Source: Fischerella sp.
Lineage (GTDB): Bacteria > Cyanobacteriota > Cyanobacteriia > Cyanobacteriales > Nostocaceae
Direction of reading: 5' to 3'
NCBI GenBank assembly: GCA_026419705.1
Contig: JANZYY010000022.1
Span: forward strand, 1 to 19,980
DNA: 19,980 nucleotides
The translations under genes were made by a program, and so were the position numbers. The notes beneath the pieces are model-generated. The model was not told where the DNA came from and did not search any database. It was given only the letters and a program-made list of their open reading frames with translations. Positions 1 through 6,748 of the stretch are shown here, in pieces. How positions within the stretch are numbered: position 1 is the stretch's first letter; each line of letters starts with the position of its first letter.

Positions 1-212
1 GTATAACATACTGTGATAGGGTTATCTTTAGTGGGCCCAAGAATCTCGCCGTTGGATTCGTGTCCGGGTTCAGAAGCCACAGCTATTCCAAAACGATAGA
101 CCTCATAATATTGGTCTAGTTTTGGGTATTTCAAAAAAGCTCTAACCGGGCGAGATACATACTCATGATTTAGCCCGCTTTTTTCTTCGATAATAAACTC
201 TTTAGCTCTCAT
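1..212 (-). CDS. Capsid-targeted small protein, paralogue A (C-terminus beyond window)
   Basis: Seventy codons are visible; the gene runs off the left edge without a stop. It begins MRAKEFIIEE. This matches the capsid-targeting peptide of T4 internal head proteins (MKTYQEFIAE), in which the prohead protease gp21 cuts after the (I/L)xE glutamate; here the cut would follow E9. Residues 36-47 (YEVYRFGIAVAS) align without gaps with residues 36-47 (YKQYRMGIALAS) of the protein at 11031-11405, so the two are paralogues. The ATG overlaps the upstream stop as ATGA, and no good Shine-Dalgarno is seen, so translation is probably coupled. Seen: the N-terminal motif, the paralogy and the overlap. Inferred: packaging inside the head and cleavage. 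The function of the mature part is unknown. Confidence 0.75.
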   Translation of the reverse strand, partial: MRAKEFIIEEKSGLNHEYVSRPVRAFLKYPKLDQYYEVYRFGIAVASEPGHESNGEILGPTKDNPITVCY

Positions 213-430
213 ACAGGTTTTTCACCAGTAAGGTATGGTTTTGAAAACCACAGACGGAACCAAGCCCCTGTACCTGGTTTAATGTTTCTATCTTTTTGAA
301 TTTGTGCTTTTTGGTTTCCGGTTAAACTGATATTACTGCCTTGGGATTCAAATTTAACAGGTTGCCAGGATCCTTTGTGAGAGATCCCGGCTAATATTTT
401 CAGATCTGCAATAGCATCATTATTTGTCAC
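209..430 (-). CDS. Uncharacterised 73-aa phage protein with LKxLAGI motif
   Basis: GTG start. The 11-nt overlap with the end of the upstream large gene and the ATGA overlap with the downstream gene make a tightly coupled leftward row, which is the main reason to accept this short ORF. Near the N-terminus it has ADLKILAGIS, resembling QLLKLAGLS in the neighbouring large protein. The C-terminal half contains a conserved-looking stretch, GTGAWFRLWFSKPYLTGEKP, which I associate from memory with small ORFs of marine T4-like phages. There are no membrane segments and no catalytic motif. The function is unknown; a virion or head-associated role is only suggested by its neighbours. Confidence 0.7.
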   Translation of the reverse strand: MTNNDAIADLKILAGISHKGSWQPVKFESQGSNISLTGNQKAQIQKDRNIKPGTGAWFRLWFSKPYLTGEKPV

Positions 431-2573
431 AACTACGATCCATTAAAGTTTGCTTTTCGTGTTTATTTTTCTTATTAGATTTTTTGTTGGCATTGCCATC
501 CTTACCAAAATCACTGGGTGTGTCTGCAACTTTCTTCTTGTCTTCAGGATACTGTTTTTGTTCAACAACGCTTTCTTTTAGTTTTTGATATTCTGCCCAA
601 AGTTTATCTTCGAGGCTTTCAGTGCGAATCGCAGGATTGCGAGAAGCCATTGGGTTATCTCCCCCAGCAGCCGGCAAATAACTGCCCTTCTTACGATGCA
701 TGTCATTGCCACTGTCTAATTGTGCTTCTAAACTTCCTATTTTTGGATTTGGGCTGTTAGCATAATCTTCTTCAACTGTGTCATCATCTGTGACGACTGT
801 TGGTGTGCCGACTACGACCGACTGGCTAGGTTGTCCGCCCATCGGAGCTAACCCTGCATTAGCTAAAATTTGCATTAAAACATCGGCTTGTGTACCGCTA
901 GCACTAACGCTTACACTCTTATAATTAGCGCCGGGATCATAACTTGTTGATATGTTTAAACTTCCAGTATTTTGACTCGAAGTCATTGAGCCGCATTCTT
1001 TTAGCATTTGCTTTGTATTATTTTCTTTGCTTAATCCTGCAAGTTTTAATAATTGGCTCACACTTTCATTCACAACAGGCGTTTTAATATTTTTATTGTC
1101 ATATAAGCTTTCTTGTTGCTGATTAAGAATTAATGTATCGCTATCAATTAAATCATCAACTGACTTATATCCTTTAAGATAATCTTCCCAATTTTTCTTG
1201 TTGTAACTATCTAAATAGTCGCCAATTTCTTCTAGATTGCTAAGTTTAATAGTGCTTCCATCATCAGCAGTCCAGGTTAATGGATCTTTAACTAAATCTG
1301 CTGTATAATAATAATCCCCGCCATTTAAGGTTATAGGTTGTTCTAACGATTTTAATTCTTCAACGTCAACATTATCAGTTTCAAACTCTTCTACTTCTCC
1401 AAGCGAAGCATTTAAAGTTTGCTTAACGGATGGTATGGTAGGGACAACTGTTGTATTAGCCCCTGTGGGAGCAGGGCTTAATCCTACTTGTTCTTTAATT
1501 CCTAAATCATTGCACAAACGGTTTTTACACCATTGATACGGATCGCCGGTTCGTGCTTTTGCAATTCCATAGGGCATTTCGTGCAAATAAAATTCATAAA
1601 CACGCTCTTGTAAGCCGTCACTTAAATCGTCCCAACTTAATTCTCCGTTAGCAACTTTTTTTAGCTCACTTAATTCTGCATGGTTAAAATCATGTCGAAA
1701 ATCTTTTTCGGTAGTTTCTTTTAGTTTAGGTTTTGCATTTTCTCCTAAAGCTTTTTTGGTAGCAGTTGCATACATTACTTCTTTCCAACGGCTGCCATAT
1801 CTTTTTTCAAGATCTGCTTTATTTCTTTTCATTCCTTTAACTATTTCTTCGCGCTTTTTTTCAGCGCTAGGTGTCATCTTTTTTTCGGCAAGGATTTCAT
1901 CTAAATCTTCTTTTAACGCTTGGAAAAATTCTGCATCGGTCATTTCACTAACTTTCTTAGGACGACCACGCCCGCGATTTGTTGGAGTATCGGTTTTTTC
2001 TTCGTCGGCGTCAAAATCATCTTTTTCAGCTTTACGACTATAGACTGTGCCGGTACTGATTTGTTTTTTATCAAATTTACCAGTTCCTTGCTCTTTTTCG
2101 CGGTCTTTAACTGATTTCATCATATCGTCCCAGCCTTCTTCAACGCTTTCTTTAAAAACAATGCCCAATTTGCTGAGATCAATATTACCTTTTGCTGCTA
2201 ATGCTTTTATAGTATCTTTATACAATGGGGCGGGGTTTTTTTGATATTCGGCATAAAGACTTTTAATCTTTTCCACCATTTGCATAGGTGTCATGCCTAC
2301 TTGTTCGCCCGATTTTGCAGAAATCCACTGCTTCTCACCATATCTTGCTGACCCAGCTCTATCACTGTTTTGACTGGCAACTTGTTGATACCAGCTTCTA
2401 TCGGCAGCTCGACCGGCTGCACTAGCACTTTGCCAAGTTTCTGTTAATGCGTCGGCTTCTTTAAGAAGATTTACAAGTGATTCGTCTAAGACAATTAAAT
2501 CTTCATGAGATTCGTTTAACACTTTTTTGTTTGATAAACTATTAAGTTTTTCTAAAATCTTCTTAAAGTCCAT
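420..2573 (-). CDS. Large AT-hook-containing phage protein, probably head/core associated
   Basis: 717 aa from the ATG at 2573. That start is chosen because AGAGGA lies about 7 nt upstream, whereas the longer reading begins inside the preceding gene. The protein is hydrophilic, lysine- and glutamate-rich, and looks modular. Around residues 199-207 is NRGRGRPKK, a good AT-hook (GRP core with flanking basic residues), implying binding to AT-rich DNA in the minor groove. Around 257-273 is a stretch with RYGSRWKEVMYATATKK, a motif I recall from prohead-core-like proteins of marine T4-like phages. Around 502-515 is LLKLAGLS, echoed in the downstream 73-aa protein. Many (I/L)xE triplets (KILE, VLNE, ALTE, EILAE) could be prohead-protease sites. 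No enzyme domain is recognised. Head-core or internal DNA-binding function is an inference. Confidence 0.75.
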   Translation of the reverse strand: MDFKKILEKLNSLSNKKVLNESHEDLIVLDESLVNLLKEADALTETWQSASAAGRAADRSWYQQVASQNSDRAGSARYGEKQWISAKSGEQVGMTPMQMVEKIKSLYAEYQKNPAPLYKDTIKALAAKGNIDLSKLGIVFKESVEEGWDDMMKSVKDREKEQGTGKFDKKQISTGTVYSRKAEKDDFDADEEKTDTPTNRGRGRPKKVSEMTDAEFFQALKEDLDEILAEKKMTPSAEKKREEIVKGMKRNKADLEKRYGSRWKEVMYATATKKALGENAKPKLKETTEKDFRHDFNHAELSELKKVANGELSWDDLSDGLQERVYEFYLHEMPYGIAKARTGDPYQWCKNRLCNDLGIKEQVGLSPAPTGANTTVVPTIPSVKQTLNASLGEVEEFETDNVDVEELKSLEQPITLNGGDYYYTADLVKDPLTWTADDGSTIKLSNLEEIGDYLDSYNKKNWEDYLKGYKSVDDLIDSDTLILNQQQESLYDNKNIKTPVVNESVSQLLKLAGLSKENNTKQMLKECGSMTSSQNTGSLNISTSYDPGANYKSVSVSASGTQADVLMQILANAGLAPMGGQPSQSVVVGTPTVVTDDDTVEEDYANSPNPKIGSLEAQLDSGNDMHRKKGSYLPAAGGDNPMASRNPAIRTESLEDKLWAEYQKLKESVVEQKQYPEDKKKVADTPSDFGKDGNANKKSNKKNKHEKQTLMDRSCDK

Positions 2574-2583
2574 TTTTGTCCTC

Positions 2584-3084
2584 TTATTTTTCTGTTTTTG
2601 CAAATTCTGGAGTATAACTAGGATCTTTTGCAAGTTCTTTTAATAAACTCTCAACCCTCTTTTGTCCAACATACTCTTGCCCGCTAGGAACTTCTTCTAA
2701 TTCTGCACCTAAACGAGCACCTTTAACATCTTTACCATATGCTTCAGCGGCAGCATCTTGCACGTCAAAACTTTTAGTAGTCACATAAACTTGCTTAGGT
2801 ACTAAATGCGTTTTTGCAACTACTAGTTGTCGAATTTGTTCAGGAATAGCAGGATAATTTAATTTTACATCGACTATTTCAACTTCACACGCACCCATTC
2901 CTGCAAATTCTGCATAATCGTCGCAAGGCAATCTTTTTGGTTTACTGATTTCTTCTACATCGTATGCCGCTAGTGCATGTTTTAATGATGATAAAAACTC
3001 ATCATCACAATTACAATTAGCAAATTTAAGTCTAAATTCATAGACTTTTTTTACGCTATTTAGATAATCAATAAATGATTTCAT
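2584..3084 (-). CDS. Uncharacterised virion-type protein
   Basis: 166 aa. The ATG is preceded by CAGGG about 8 nt upstream and by a late-type box (CTAAATAC) at 3103-3110, so it is probably transcribed late with the structural genes. The N-terminus MKSFIDYLNSVKKVYEFRLK is followed by an acidic region and a predicted alternation of strands (EVEIVDVKLNYPA, then QIRQLVVAKTHL). From memory, similar proteins lie in the head gene cluster of marine T4-like phages and are annotated only as structural or hypothetical. The gene ends 10 nt before the large AT-hook gene and its tail carries that gene's ribosome-binding site. No catalytic motif is seen. Confidence 0.7.
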   Translation of the reverse strand: MKSFIDYLNSVKKVYEFRLKFANCNCDDEFLSSLKHALAAYDVEEISKPKRLPCDDYAEFAGMGACEVEIVDVKLNYPAIPEQIRQLVVAKTHLVPKQVYVTTKSFDVQDAAAEAYGKDVKGARLGAELEEVPSGQEYVGQKRVESLLKELAKDPSYTPEFAKTEK

Positions 3085-3102
3085 TTTAAAACCCTGTATG
3101 TT

Positions 3103-3110
3103 GTATTTAG
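3103..3110 (-). promoter_or_regulatory. Late promoter of the 166-aa gene
   Basis: CTAAATAC on the minus strand between the gp16-like stop and the 166-aa start; CAGGG lies between box and ATG. Confidence 0.6.
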
Positions 3111-3122
3111 TTATTTTTTATT

Positions 3123-3617
3123 TTATTTGGTATTTGAATTTTTGTTCAGTATTTCAGCTAGCAAAGTATTTCTATCTATAATTACGCCTTTACCTTCAAC
3201 TAGATTTTCGCTGGTCTGTTTGTCCATTTTATCTAAACGGGCTTTTTTTAATTGCAAATCAATCATTCTTAATTTTTTATCTATTTTAGCTTGCTTTGCT
3301 GCAATTGCATGACCCAACAAAGTGCCCGCTGTTTGTAATATAGCACCCGAATAACGTGCTTCAACATTCATCCCTAAACTCATTAACTCTTCAAAACTTT
3401 CTTGAGCCAATTTGGCCAACTCGTCCATTTCTTTGTCGGAAGCTTCTAAATCTTTAACTGCTGGTAGTGCGGTGTCAATTTTATCAATTGCTATATCAAG
3501 CTCTTTTATTGTTTCTTCATTTTCTTTAATAAAATCTAAGGCAGTGCTTGTATCATCTTCTTCCGATTTTAAGTCGGTAGTAGGCAAATTGAATAATTCT
3601 TCTAAACGTTTAGTCAT
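3123..3617 (-). CDS. gp16: Probable terminase small subunit (gp16-like)
   Basis: 164 aa, the same size as T4 gp16 (about 164 aa). It has the expected layout: an acidic variable N-terminus, a long central helical/coiled-coil region (about residues 40-130, heptad-like runs such as MDELAKLAQESFEELM and KLRMIDLQLKKARLDKMDKQ), and a short C-terminal strand-helix (IIDRNTLLAEIL) resembling the gp16 tail 'VFMGSPTELMDEI'. Small terminase forms a ring that regulates the large terminase during DNA packaging. It follows the gp4 gene by 8 nt. A late box (GATAAATA, 3623-3630) ends only 5 nt before the ATG and no Shine-Dalgarno lies in the usual place. The assignment rests on architecture and weak tail similarity, not on a catalytic motif. 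Confidence 0.6.
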   Translation of the reverse strand: MTKRLEELFNLPTTDLKSEEDDTSTALDFIKENEETIKELDIAIDKIDTALPAVKDLEASDKEMDELAKLAQESFEELMSLGMNVEARYSGAILQTAGTLLGHAIAAKQAKIDKKLRMIDLQLKKARLDKMDKQTSENLVEGKGVIIDRNTLLAEILNKNSNTK

Positions 3618-3619
3618 AA

Positions 3620-3631
3620 CGATATTTATCG
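3620..3631 (-). promoter_or_regulatory. Late promoter of the gp16-like gene, palindromic, abutting the start codon
   Basis: CGATAAATATCG, an inverted repeat (CGATA/TATCG) containing the late box GATAAATA (3623-3630). The box ends 5 nt before the ATG and overlaps the gp4 stop codon. Confidence 0.6.
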
Positions 3632-4063
3632 AGATTTTCCGTTATGAAAGATTTCGTTTTCTGTGACTACTCGAAAATTCATATTATTCATTTTTGCCCA
3701 AGCTTTAGCTGCTTCCCATTTACAATAATTCAGTGCTACCATAAGTTGGTCACGATAGCTTTTTGCATTTTCCATTGCAATTTCTTTTCGAGGCTTAACT
3801 TCTATTAATTCGGCATGTTTTTGCCCGGCTTTATCAATATAAACTATTAAGAAATCCGGAACGTAAATGGTATTTTTGTTTGTAAAAGGATTTCGATAAG
3901 GAATATGCACTGCTTCGCTGGCCCAACCTATAACACTAGGATTGTTATCGCAAAAACGCATAAATGAGTTTTCCCATGAGCTACGATAATACGGTCGTTT
4001 ATTACCTAAATACTTTTCTGGATTCTTAATTAGATATATGCCTTGTGCGTATTTACTTGCCAT
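3626..4063 (-). CDS. gp4: Head completion protein gp4, TnsA/PD-(D/E)xK nuclease-like
   Basis: 145 aa, close to T4 gp4 (about 150 aa). The match to T4 gp4 runs through the whole protein: YYRSSWE (residues 25-31, T4 TYRSNWE), NPSVIGWASEAVHIPY (T4 NPEIIAWGSETAVIPY), PDF at 69-71 and LIEVKPRKE at 86-94 (T4 FIEIKPKKE). E31/E50, D70 and E88-x-K90 fit the PD-(D/E)xK fold of TnsA-type endonucleases. In T4, gp4 (equivalent to gp50/65) is needed to finish the filled head before tail joining. GAGAG lies about 10 nt before the ATG. The gene overlaps the promoter of the next gene: its TAA stop lies inside the CGATAAATATCG sequence. Confidence 0.93.
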   Translation of the reverse strand: MASKYAQGIYLIKNPEKYLGNKRPYYRSSWENSFMRFCDNNPSVIGWASEAVHIPYRNPFTNKNTIYVPDFLIVYIDKAGQKHAELIEVKPRKEIAMENAKSYRDQLMVALNYCKWEAAKAWAKMNNMNFRVVTENEIFHNGKSR

Positions 4064-4149
4064 TTTATCTATCTCTCAATTTTGAGTTTATTCCAACATA
4101 CCTTATATTTTTAAATCGGTCAAGTGAATTGCCCACGGACTAAAGATCT
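4064..4149. other. Intergenic stretch upstream of gp4
   Basis: The gap between the gp4 start and the 42-codon small gene. It holds the ribosome-binding region of gp4 (GAGAGATAG on the minus strand just before its ATG) and half of the CTAAAGATCTTTAG palindrome. I see no clear late box or sigma70 promoter here; gp4 is probably transcribed from the late box at 4292-4299. Confidence 0.5.
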
Positions 4150-4153
4150 TTAG
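4140..4153. repeat. Perfect 14-bp palindrome
   Basis: CTAAAGATCTTTAG, overlapping the stop codon of the 42-codon gene. No T-run, so not a standard terminator. Confidence 0.7.
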
Positions 4154-4278
4154 GTTGCCTGTTTCGTCGATACCTTATCAAATTTGGTCATATACCCGTC
4201 ATCAATGAGTGGTTTCGTATCTTCACAAGCGTCAATTCTTGCTATCTTAGAGGTATTTGTTGGATAAAAACATAGCAT
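4150..4278 (-). CDS. Small uncharacterised protein, 42 aa
   Basis: A 42-codon ORF fills half of an otherwise empty 256-bp gap. Support for it: ATG at 4278, AAAGG about 5 nt upstream, and a late-type box (ATAAATAC) ending 13-14 nt before the ATG, an arrangement like that of the accepted structural genes. The product begins MLCFYPTNTSKIARIDACED and ends KVSTKQAT; it has two cysteines (residues 3 and 18) and no transmembrane segment. Its TAA stop falls inside a perfect 14-bp palindrome (4140-4153). I do not recognise the family. It could also be a decayed remnant, but the intact promoter and ribosome-binding site argue for a real small late gene. Confidence 0.5.
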   Translation of the reverse strand: MLCFYPTNTSKIARIDACEDTKPLIDDGYMTKFDKVSTKQAT

Positions 4279-4291
4279 TATACCTTTTGTA

Positions 4292-4299
4292 GTATTTAT
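4292..4299 (-). promoter_or_regulatory. Late promoter of the 42-codon gene (and gp4)
   Basis: ATAAATAC on the minus strand, 13-14 nt before the ATG at 4278, with AAAGG between. Confidence 0.6.
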
Positions 4300-4319
4300 G
4301 CTATTCTACGAATGTTTAC

Positions 4320-4697
4320 TCACGGCAATAACGTTCTTGTTATATATTTGTTGGTGTTAGGTGTATTTGTTACACCAAGATAACTCGTGCCATAACGATT
4401 TAAATTTAAAAATACCAGTAGATAACCGTTAAGTTCTTGTTTTTCTTTTTTCTTAAATTCTTCTAAAACACTTAACGGGTCTATATTTTGATTTATTGCT
4501 GTATATATTACAGCGCTGGCTAAAGCACGAGCAGCAGCAGGAGTGTCAGTAATTTTTTGAAAATACCCTATAATGGTGTCGTTAACCATTCCACTAATGT
4601 CATATTGTATGGTATTAAAAAAATTGTTGAAATATTTTTGAGTTGTTGGGTTATTATTAACATTAACATCAACAACATTATTATTTGTATAATTCAT
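4320..4697 (-). CDS. Conserved uncharacterised tail-region protein
   Basis: 125 aa. It starts 2 nt after the stop of the upstream tail-tube-fold gene, with no evident Shine-Dalgarno, so translation is likely coupled. The N-terminus is asparagine-rich and low-complexity (about residues 1-20). The rest looks folded: TIIGYFQKITDTPAAARALA, then AVIYTAINQNIDPLSVLEEF, then LNGYLLVFLNLNRYGTSYLG, ending NKYITRTLLP. From memory this pattern recurs in T4-like phages of aquatic bacteria next to tail genes, annotated as a structural or hypothetical protein. No enzymatic motif. The neighbourhood suggests a baseplate/tail component or assembly factor; this is inference. Confidence 0.75.
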   Translation of the reverse strand: MNYTNNNVVDVNVNNNPTTQKYFNNFFNTIQYDISGMVNDTIIGYFQKITDTPAAARALASAVIYTAINQNIDPLSVLEEFKKKEKQELNGYLLVFLNLNRYGTSYLGVTNTPNTNKYITRTLLP

Positions 4698-4699
4698 AA

Positions 4700-5968
4700 T
4701 TATGTTCGATTTCTGTTGTTAATGGTTTGTGGGGTTGGTAACTCCGCGGGTCTTTGTCCGCCAGTTAAAGGTAAGTTTTGATTTTGAATATCAGTCGGTA
4801 GTAATGATTCGCTATTGCTTTTTACTAACGGATTTCCAAAATTAGTAGTTAACGGTGGGTTGGTATTAATTGGGATCGACTGCGTAGTTGCGGTAGGATT
4901 TCTGGGTATTCCACTAGCAGTTTTAGAAGGTGCTTGTATTGCTTTAGCACCCTCAACTGCGAAACCTATACCTGCAACTATATTAGTAGGCACAGGAACA
5001 GAAATTTTACTTTGTGGATTATTATTTCTTAATATGTCTTTAGCAAATTCACTAAATTCTGTTTGTCCGATTTTTTTTAAATTAGCATCTTTTAAATTTT
5101 CATATGTTCTCACTGCTTTAAAAGCGGCGCCGATTAAATTACCACTACTTAAATCATTAAAAATTCCTGTTCCGGATTCAATTAAACCGCCAGGACCAAG
5201 AAATGACTTACTACCACCGGCGTTGGCAAGATAGCTAGGTGTTTTATCATAATGCAGGTCGGCAAAACCTTTAACGGTGTTGGTACTTACACTACCAAAA
5301 TTGTAAAGCACAGTTTCAAATTCAACGGTCATTTCGCATTCCATTGCTTCATTGCCGTTATTTCGATGGTCTCCGTGTCTGAATTGCTTTATTATTGGAT
5401 TTACTAAAATATATTCAGTAAATCTTTTTTGATGTAAACTGTAAATTCTTATAGCATCAAGATATCTAACTATTTGCCCATTGCGTATATTATAGCCCCA
5501 TTCTAGTAATTTTTGATTATATTTGTGGGGATTTGTATAGGAACTGATATTATTGGTGTCTCCATAATCAGCATCTCTATAGTAATACTTCATATAGTCT
5601 GCCCAAAAACTCACTATTCTATCTGAATGGTCATCATAAAAATTAATTACAACATCGTTGTAATTTAATTTATTTTGAATAATGTTGGGGCGGTTATATG
5701 CGTTGTATTTTCTTGTATCTATGGTATATTTTGGAAGTTGAACTGCTTTGACTAACATTCCAACTTCTTTTAAACGATCTTTATCTTTAAAGACTATACC
5801 CGGGGCATTAGGATTGATATCAAAAAATACGTGATAAAGAAATTCTTGCTTAGGACCGAGTGCATAATTGTTATCAACAAATAATCGTGTAGCATGGTTC
5901 CACGTTTTAAGGTATTCATTCGTGGTAGCACCTTTATAAACGTCTTTAAATAAGGATCCTAAACTCAT
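4700..5968 (-). CDS. Tail-tube-fold structural protein (baseplate tube gp48/gp54-like)
   Basis: 422 aa. Residues roughly 70-130 (GMLVKAVQLPKYTIDTRKYN, then DVVINFYDDHSDRIVSFWAD) have the strand pattern of the gp19/gp54 tail-tube fold: a 'V..V.LP' strand, a 'Y.....' strand and an 'f.DD' strand followed by a helix. The C-terminal 100 residues are Pro/Asn/Thr-rich and probably disordered. Lying directly after gp19, it is a candidate for a tube-initiating or tube-terminating protein such as T4 gp54 or gp48; which one cannot be told. A terminator separates it from gp19, and a CTAAATA late box ends 5 nt before the ATG with no Shine-Dalgarno, so its late mRNA may be leaderless. From memory, homologues are common in marine T4-like phages. 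Confidence 0.75.
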   Translation of the reverse strand: MSLGSLFKDVYKGATTNEYLKTWNHATRLFVDNNYALGPKQEFLYHVFFDINPNAPGIVFKDKDRLKEVGMLVKAVQLPKYTIDTRKYNAYNRPNIIQNKLNYNDVVINFYDDHSDRIVSFWADYMKYYYRDADYGDTNNISSYTNPHKYNQKLLEWGYNIRNGQIVRYLDAIRIYSLHQKRFTEYILVNPIIKQFRHGDHRNNGNEAMECEMTVEFETVLYNFGSVSTNTVKGFADLHYDKTPSYLANAGGSKSFLGPGGLIESGTGIFNDLSSGNLIGAAFKAVRTYENLKDANLKKIGQTEFSEFAKDILRNNNPQSKISVPVPTNIVAGIGFAVEGAKAIQAPSKTASGIPRNPTATTQSIPINTNPPLTTNFGNPLVKSNSESLLPTDIQNQNLPLTGGQRPAELPTPQTINNRNRT

Positions 5969-5973
5969 ATTAA

Positions 5974-5980
5974 TATTTAG
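5974..5980 (-). promoter_or_regulatory. Late promoter box abutting the start codon
   Basis: CTAAATA on the minus strand, immediately after the gp19 terminator. With T4 late spacing (last A at -6) transcription would start at the A of the ATG at 5968. There is no Shine-Dalgarno between box and start. Confidence 0.6.
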
Positions 5981-5982
5981 TC

Positions 5983-6012
5983 AAAAAAATCCCGGAAATT
6001 CCCGGGATTTTT
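5983..6012 (-). terminator. Rho-independent terminator after gp19
   Basis: An 11-bp stem (5985-5995 with 6002-6012, core TCCCGG/CCGGGA) and a 6-nt loop, followed on the minus strand by a run of seven T. It sits 14 nt beyond the gp19 stop. The A-run on the other side makes it potentially bidirectional. Confidence 0.88.
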
Positions 6013-6025
6013 GATTTTTTTAATT

Positions 6026-6661
6026 TCAGCGTGTGCCGCCACTGCCTGTTGCTGCAAGTCCGCCAAATGCACGTCCAACTAATGTGCCAACACCGCTTGA
6101 ATCTGGTTTTTGTAATGCGTTATCAAAACGTATGTTTAAAACAATTCTAGCATCTTCGTTAGAGCCGTAATTCATATCACCATAGTCAACGCTTTCTAAC
6201 AAGCATCCATATAGTTCCCAAGTTTCTAACACTGTGGGCTCTAATACACCATTACCACCGTCTAGCACTTCGTACATTAAACCAAATTTATAATCAATAC
6301 CAGTAGCAGCGCTGGCTTGTTCCATAAAATCAAATTGTTTCTGTATTTGCTCGCCAACTAATCTACTTACACTACCTTGCACATCATCTCGCAATGTAAT
6401 TGAAGTAGGTTGCCATTCCGGCTTTCCTACTAGATGTATTTTGCTATTATATACATCTAATGTAAAAGGGTTGAAATTTGCAGTTGGTCTTTTAATATCT
6501 ACAACTTGTTTAGTTAACTCTTGTGTATCTTTACTAACACCAAAATTTAAAAAGTTTACGCGAAAGCGAAACTTTAATTTTGGCATTAAAAGGCCTTGTG
6601 CGGTAGCACTTTGTCCGCCTACTAAAGGCACTGTAAATTTGTTTAAGGACGATATAGACAT
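6026..6661 (-). CDS. gp19: Tail tube protein gp19
   Basis: 211 aa (T4 gp19 is 163 aa), directly downstream of the sheath gene as in T4. Features fitting gp19: KLKFRFRVNFLNFG near residue 30, VVDIKRPTANFNPFTLDVYN in the middle, KPEWQPTSITLRDD (the conserved strand before the tube loop), and LETWELYGCLLESVDYGDMN with NIRFDNALQ near the end. Hexameric rings of this protein stack into the inner tube through which DNA passes. A late box (AATAAATA, 6685-6692) and a CGGAG Shine-Dalgarno (6670-6674) precede the ATG. A strong terminator follows. The C-terminus is a glycine-rich tail. The family call is secure from position and pattern. Confidence 0.93.
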   Translation of the reverse strand: MSISSLNKFTVPLVGGQSATAQGLLMPKLKFRFRVNFLNFGVSKDTQELTKQVVDIKRPTANFNPFTLDVYNSKIHLVGKPEWQPTSITLRDDVQGSVSRLVGEQIQKQFDFMEQASAATGIDYKFGLMYEVLDGGNGVLEPTVLETWELYGCLLESVDYGDMNYGSNEDARIVLNIRFDNALQKPDSSGVGTLVGRAFGGLAATGSGGTR

Positions 6662-6669
6662 ATTGTTGT

Positions 6670-6692
6670 CTCCGTTTATATTTTTATTTATT
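6670..6692 (-). promoter_or_regulatory. Late promoter and RBS of gp19
   Basis: AATAAATA at 6685-6692 (minus), followed by CGGAG at 6670-6674, 8 nt before the ATG. It lies between the sheath and tube genes, giving gp19 its own late transcript. Confidence 0.6.
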
Positions 6693-6709
6693 TGTTCATC
6701 TACACTTTT

Positions 6710-6732
6710 AATAGGGAGGCTGGCTCCCTATT
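6710..6732 (-). terminator. Hairpin after gp18, possible terminator or processing site
   Basis: A perfect 9-bp stem (AATAGGGAG, 6710-6718, with CTCCCTATT, 6724-6732) and a 5-nt loop, 17 nt beyond the sheath stop. On the minus strand it is followed by AAAAG rather than a T-run, so termination would be weak; it may instead protect or process the abundant sheath mRNA. Confidence 0.55.
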
Positions 6733-6748
6733 ATCTGTGTAGTTTATA

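Noticed and set aside
209..440. Frameshift joining the large AT-hook gene to the 73-aa gene
   Set aside because: Both share an LKxLAG-type motif and overlap by 11 nt, but the large protein ends in a normal Lys-rich tail and the small one has a plausible GTG start; ordinary coupled genes explain it.
4815..5234. Rightward 139-codon open frame
   Set aside because: Lies entirely antisense to the tail-tube-fold gene, with low-complexity hydrophobic content and no promoter or ribosome-binding site; a shadow frame.
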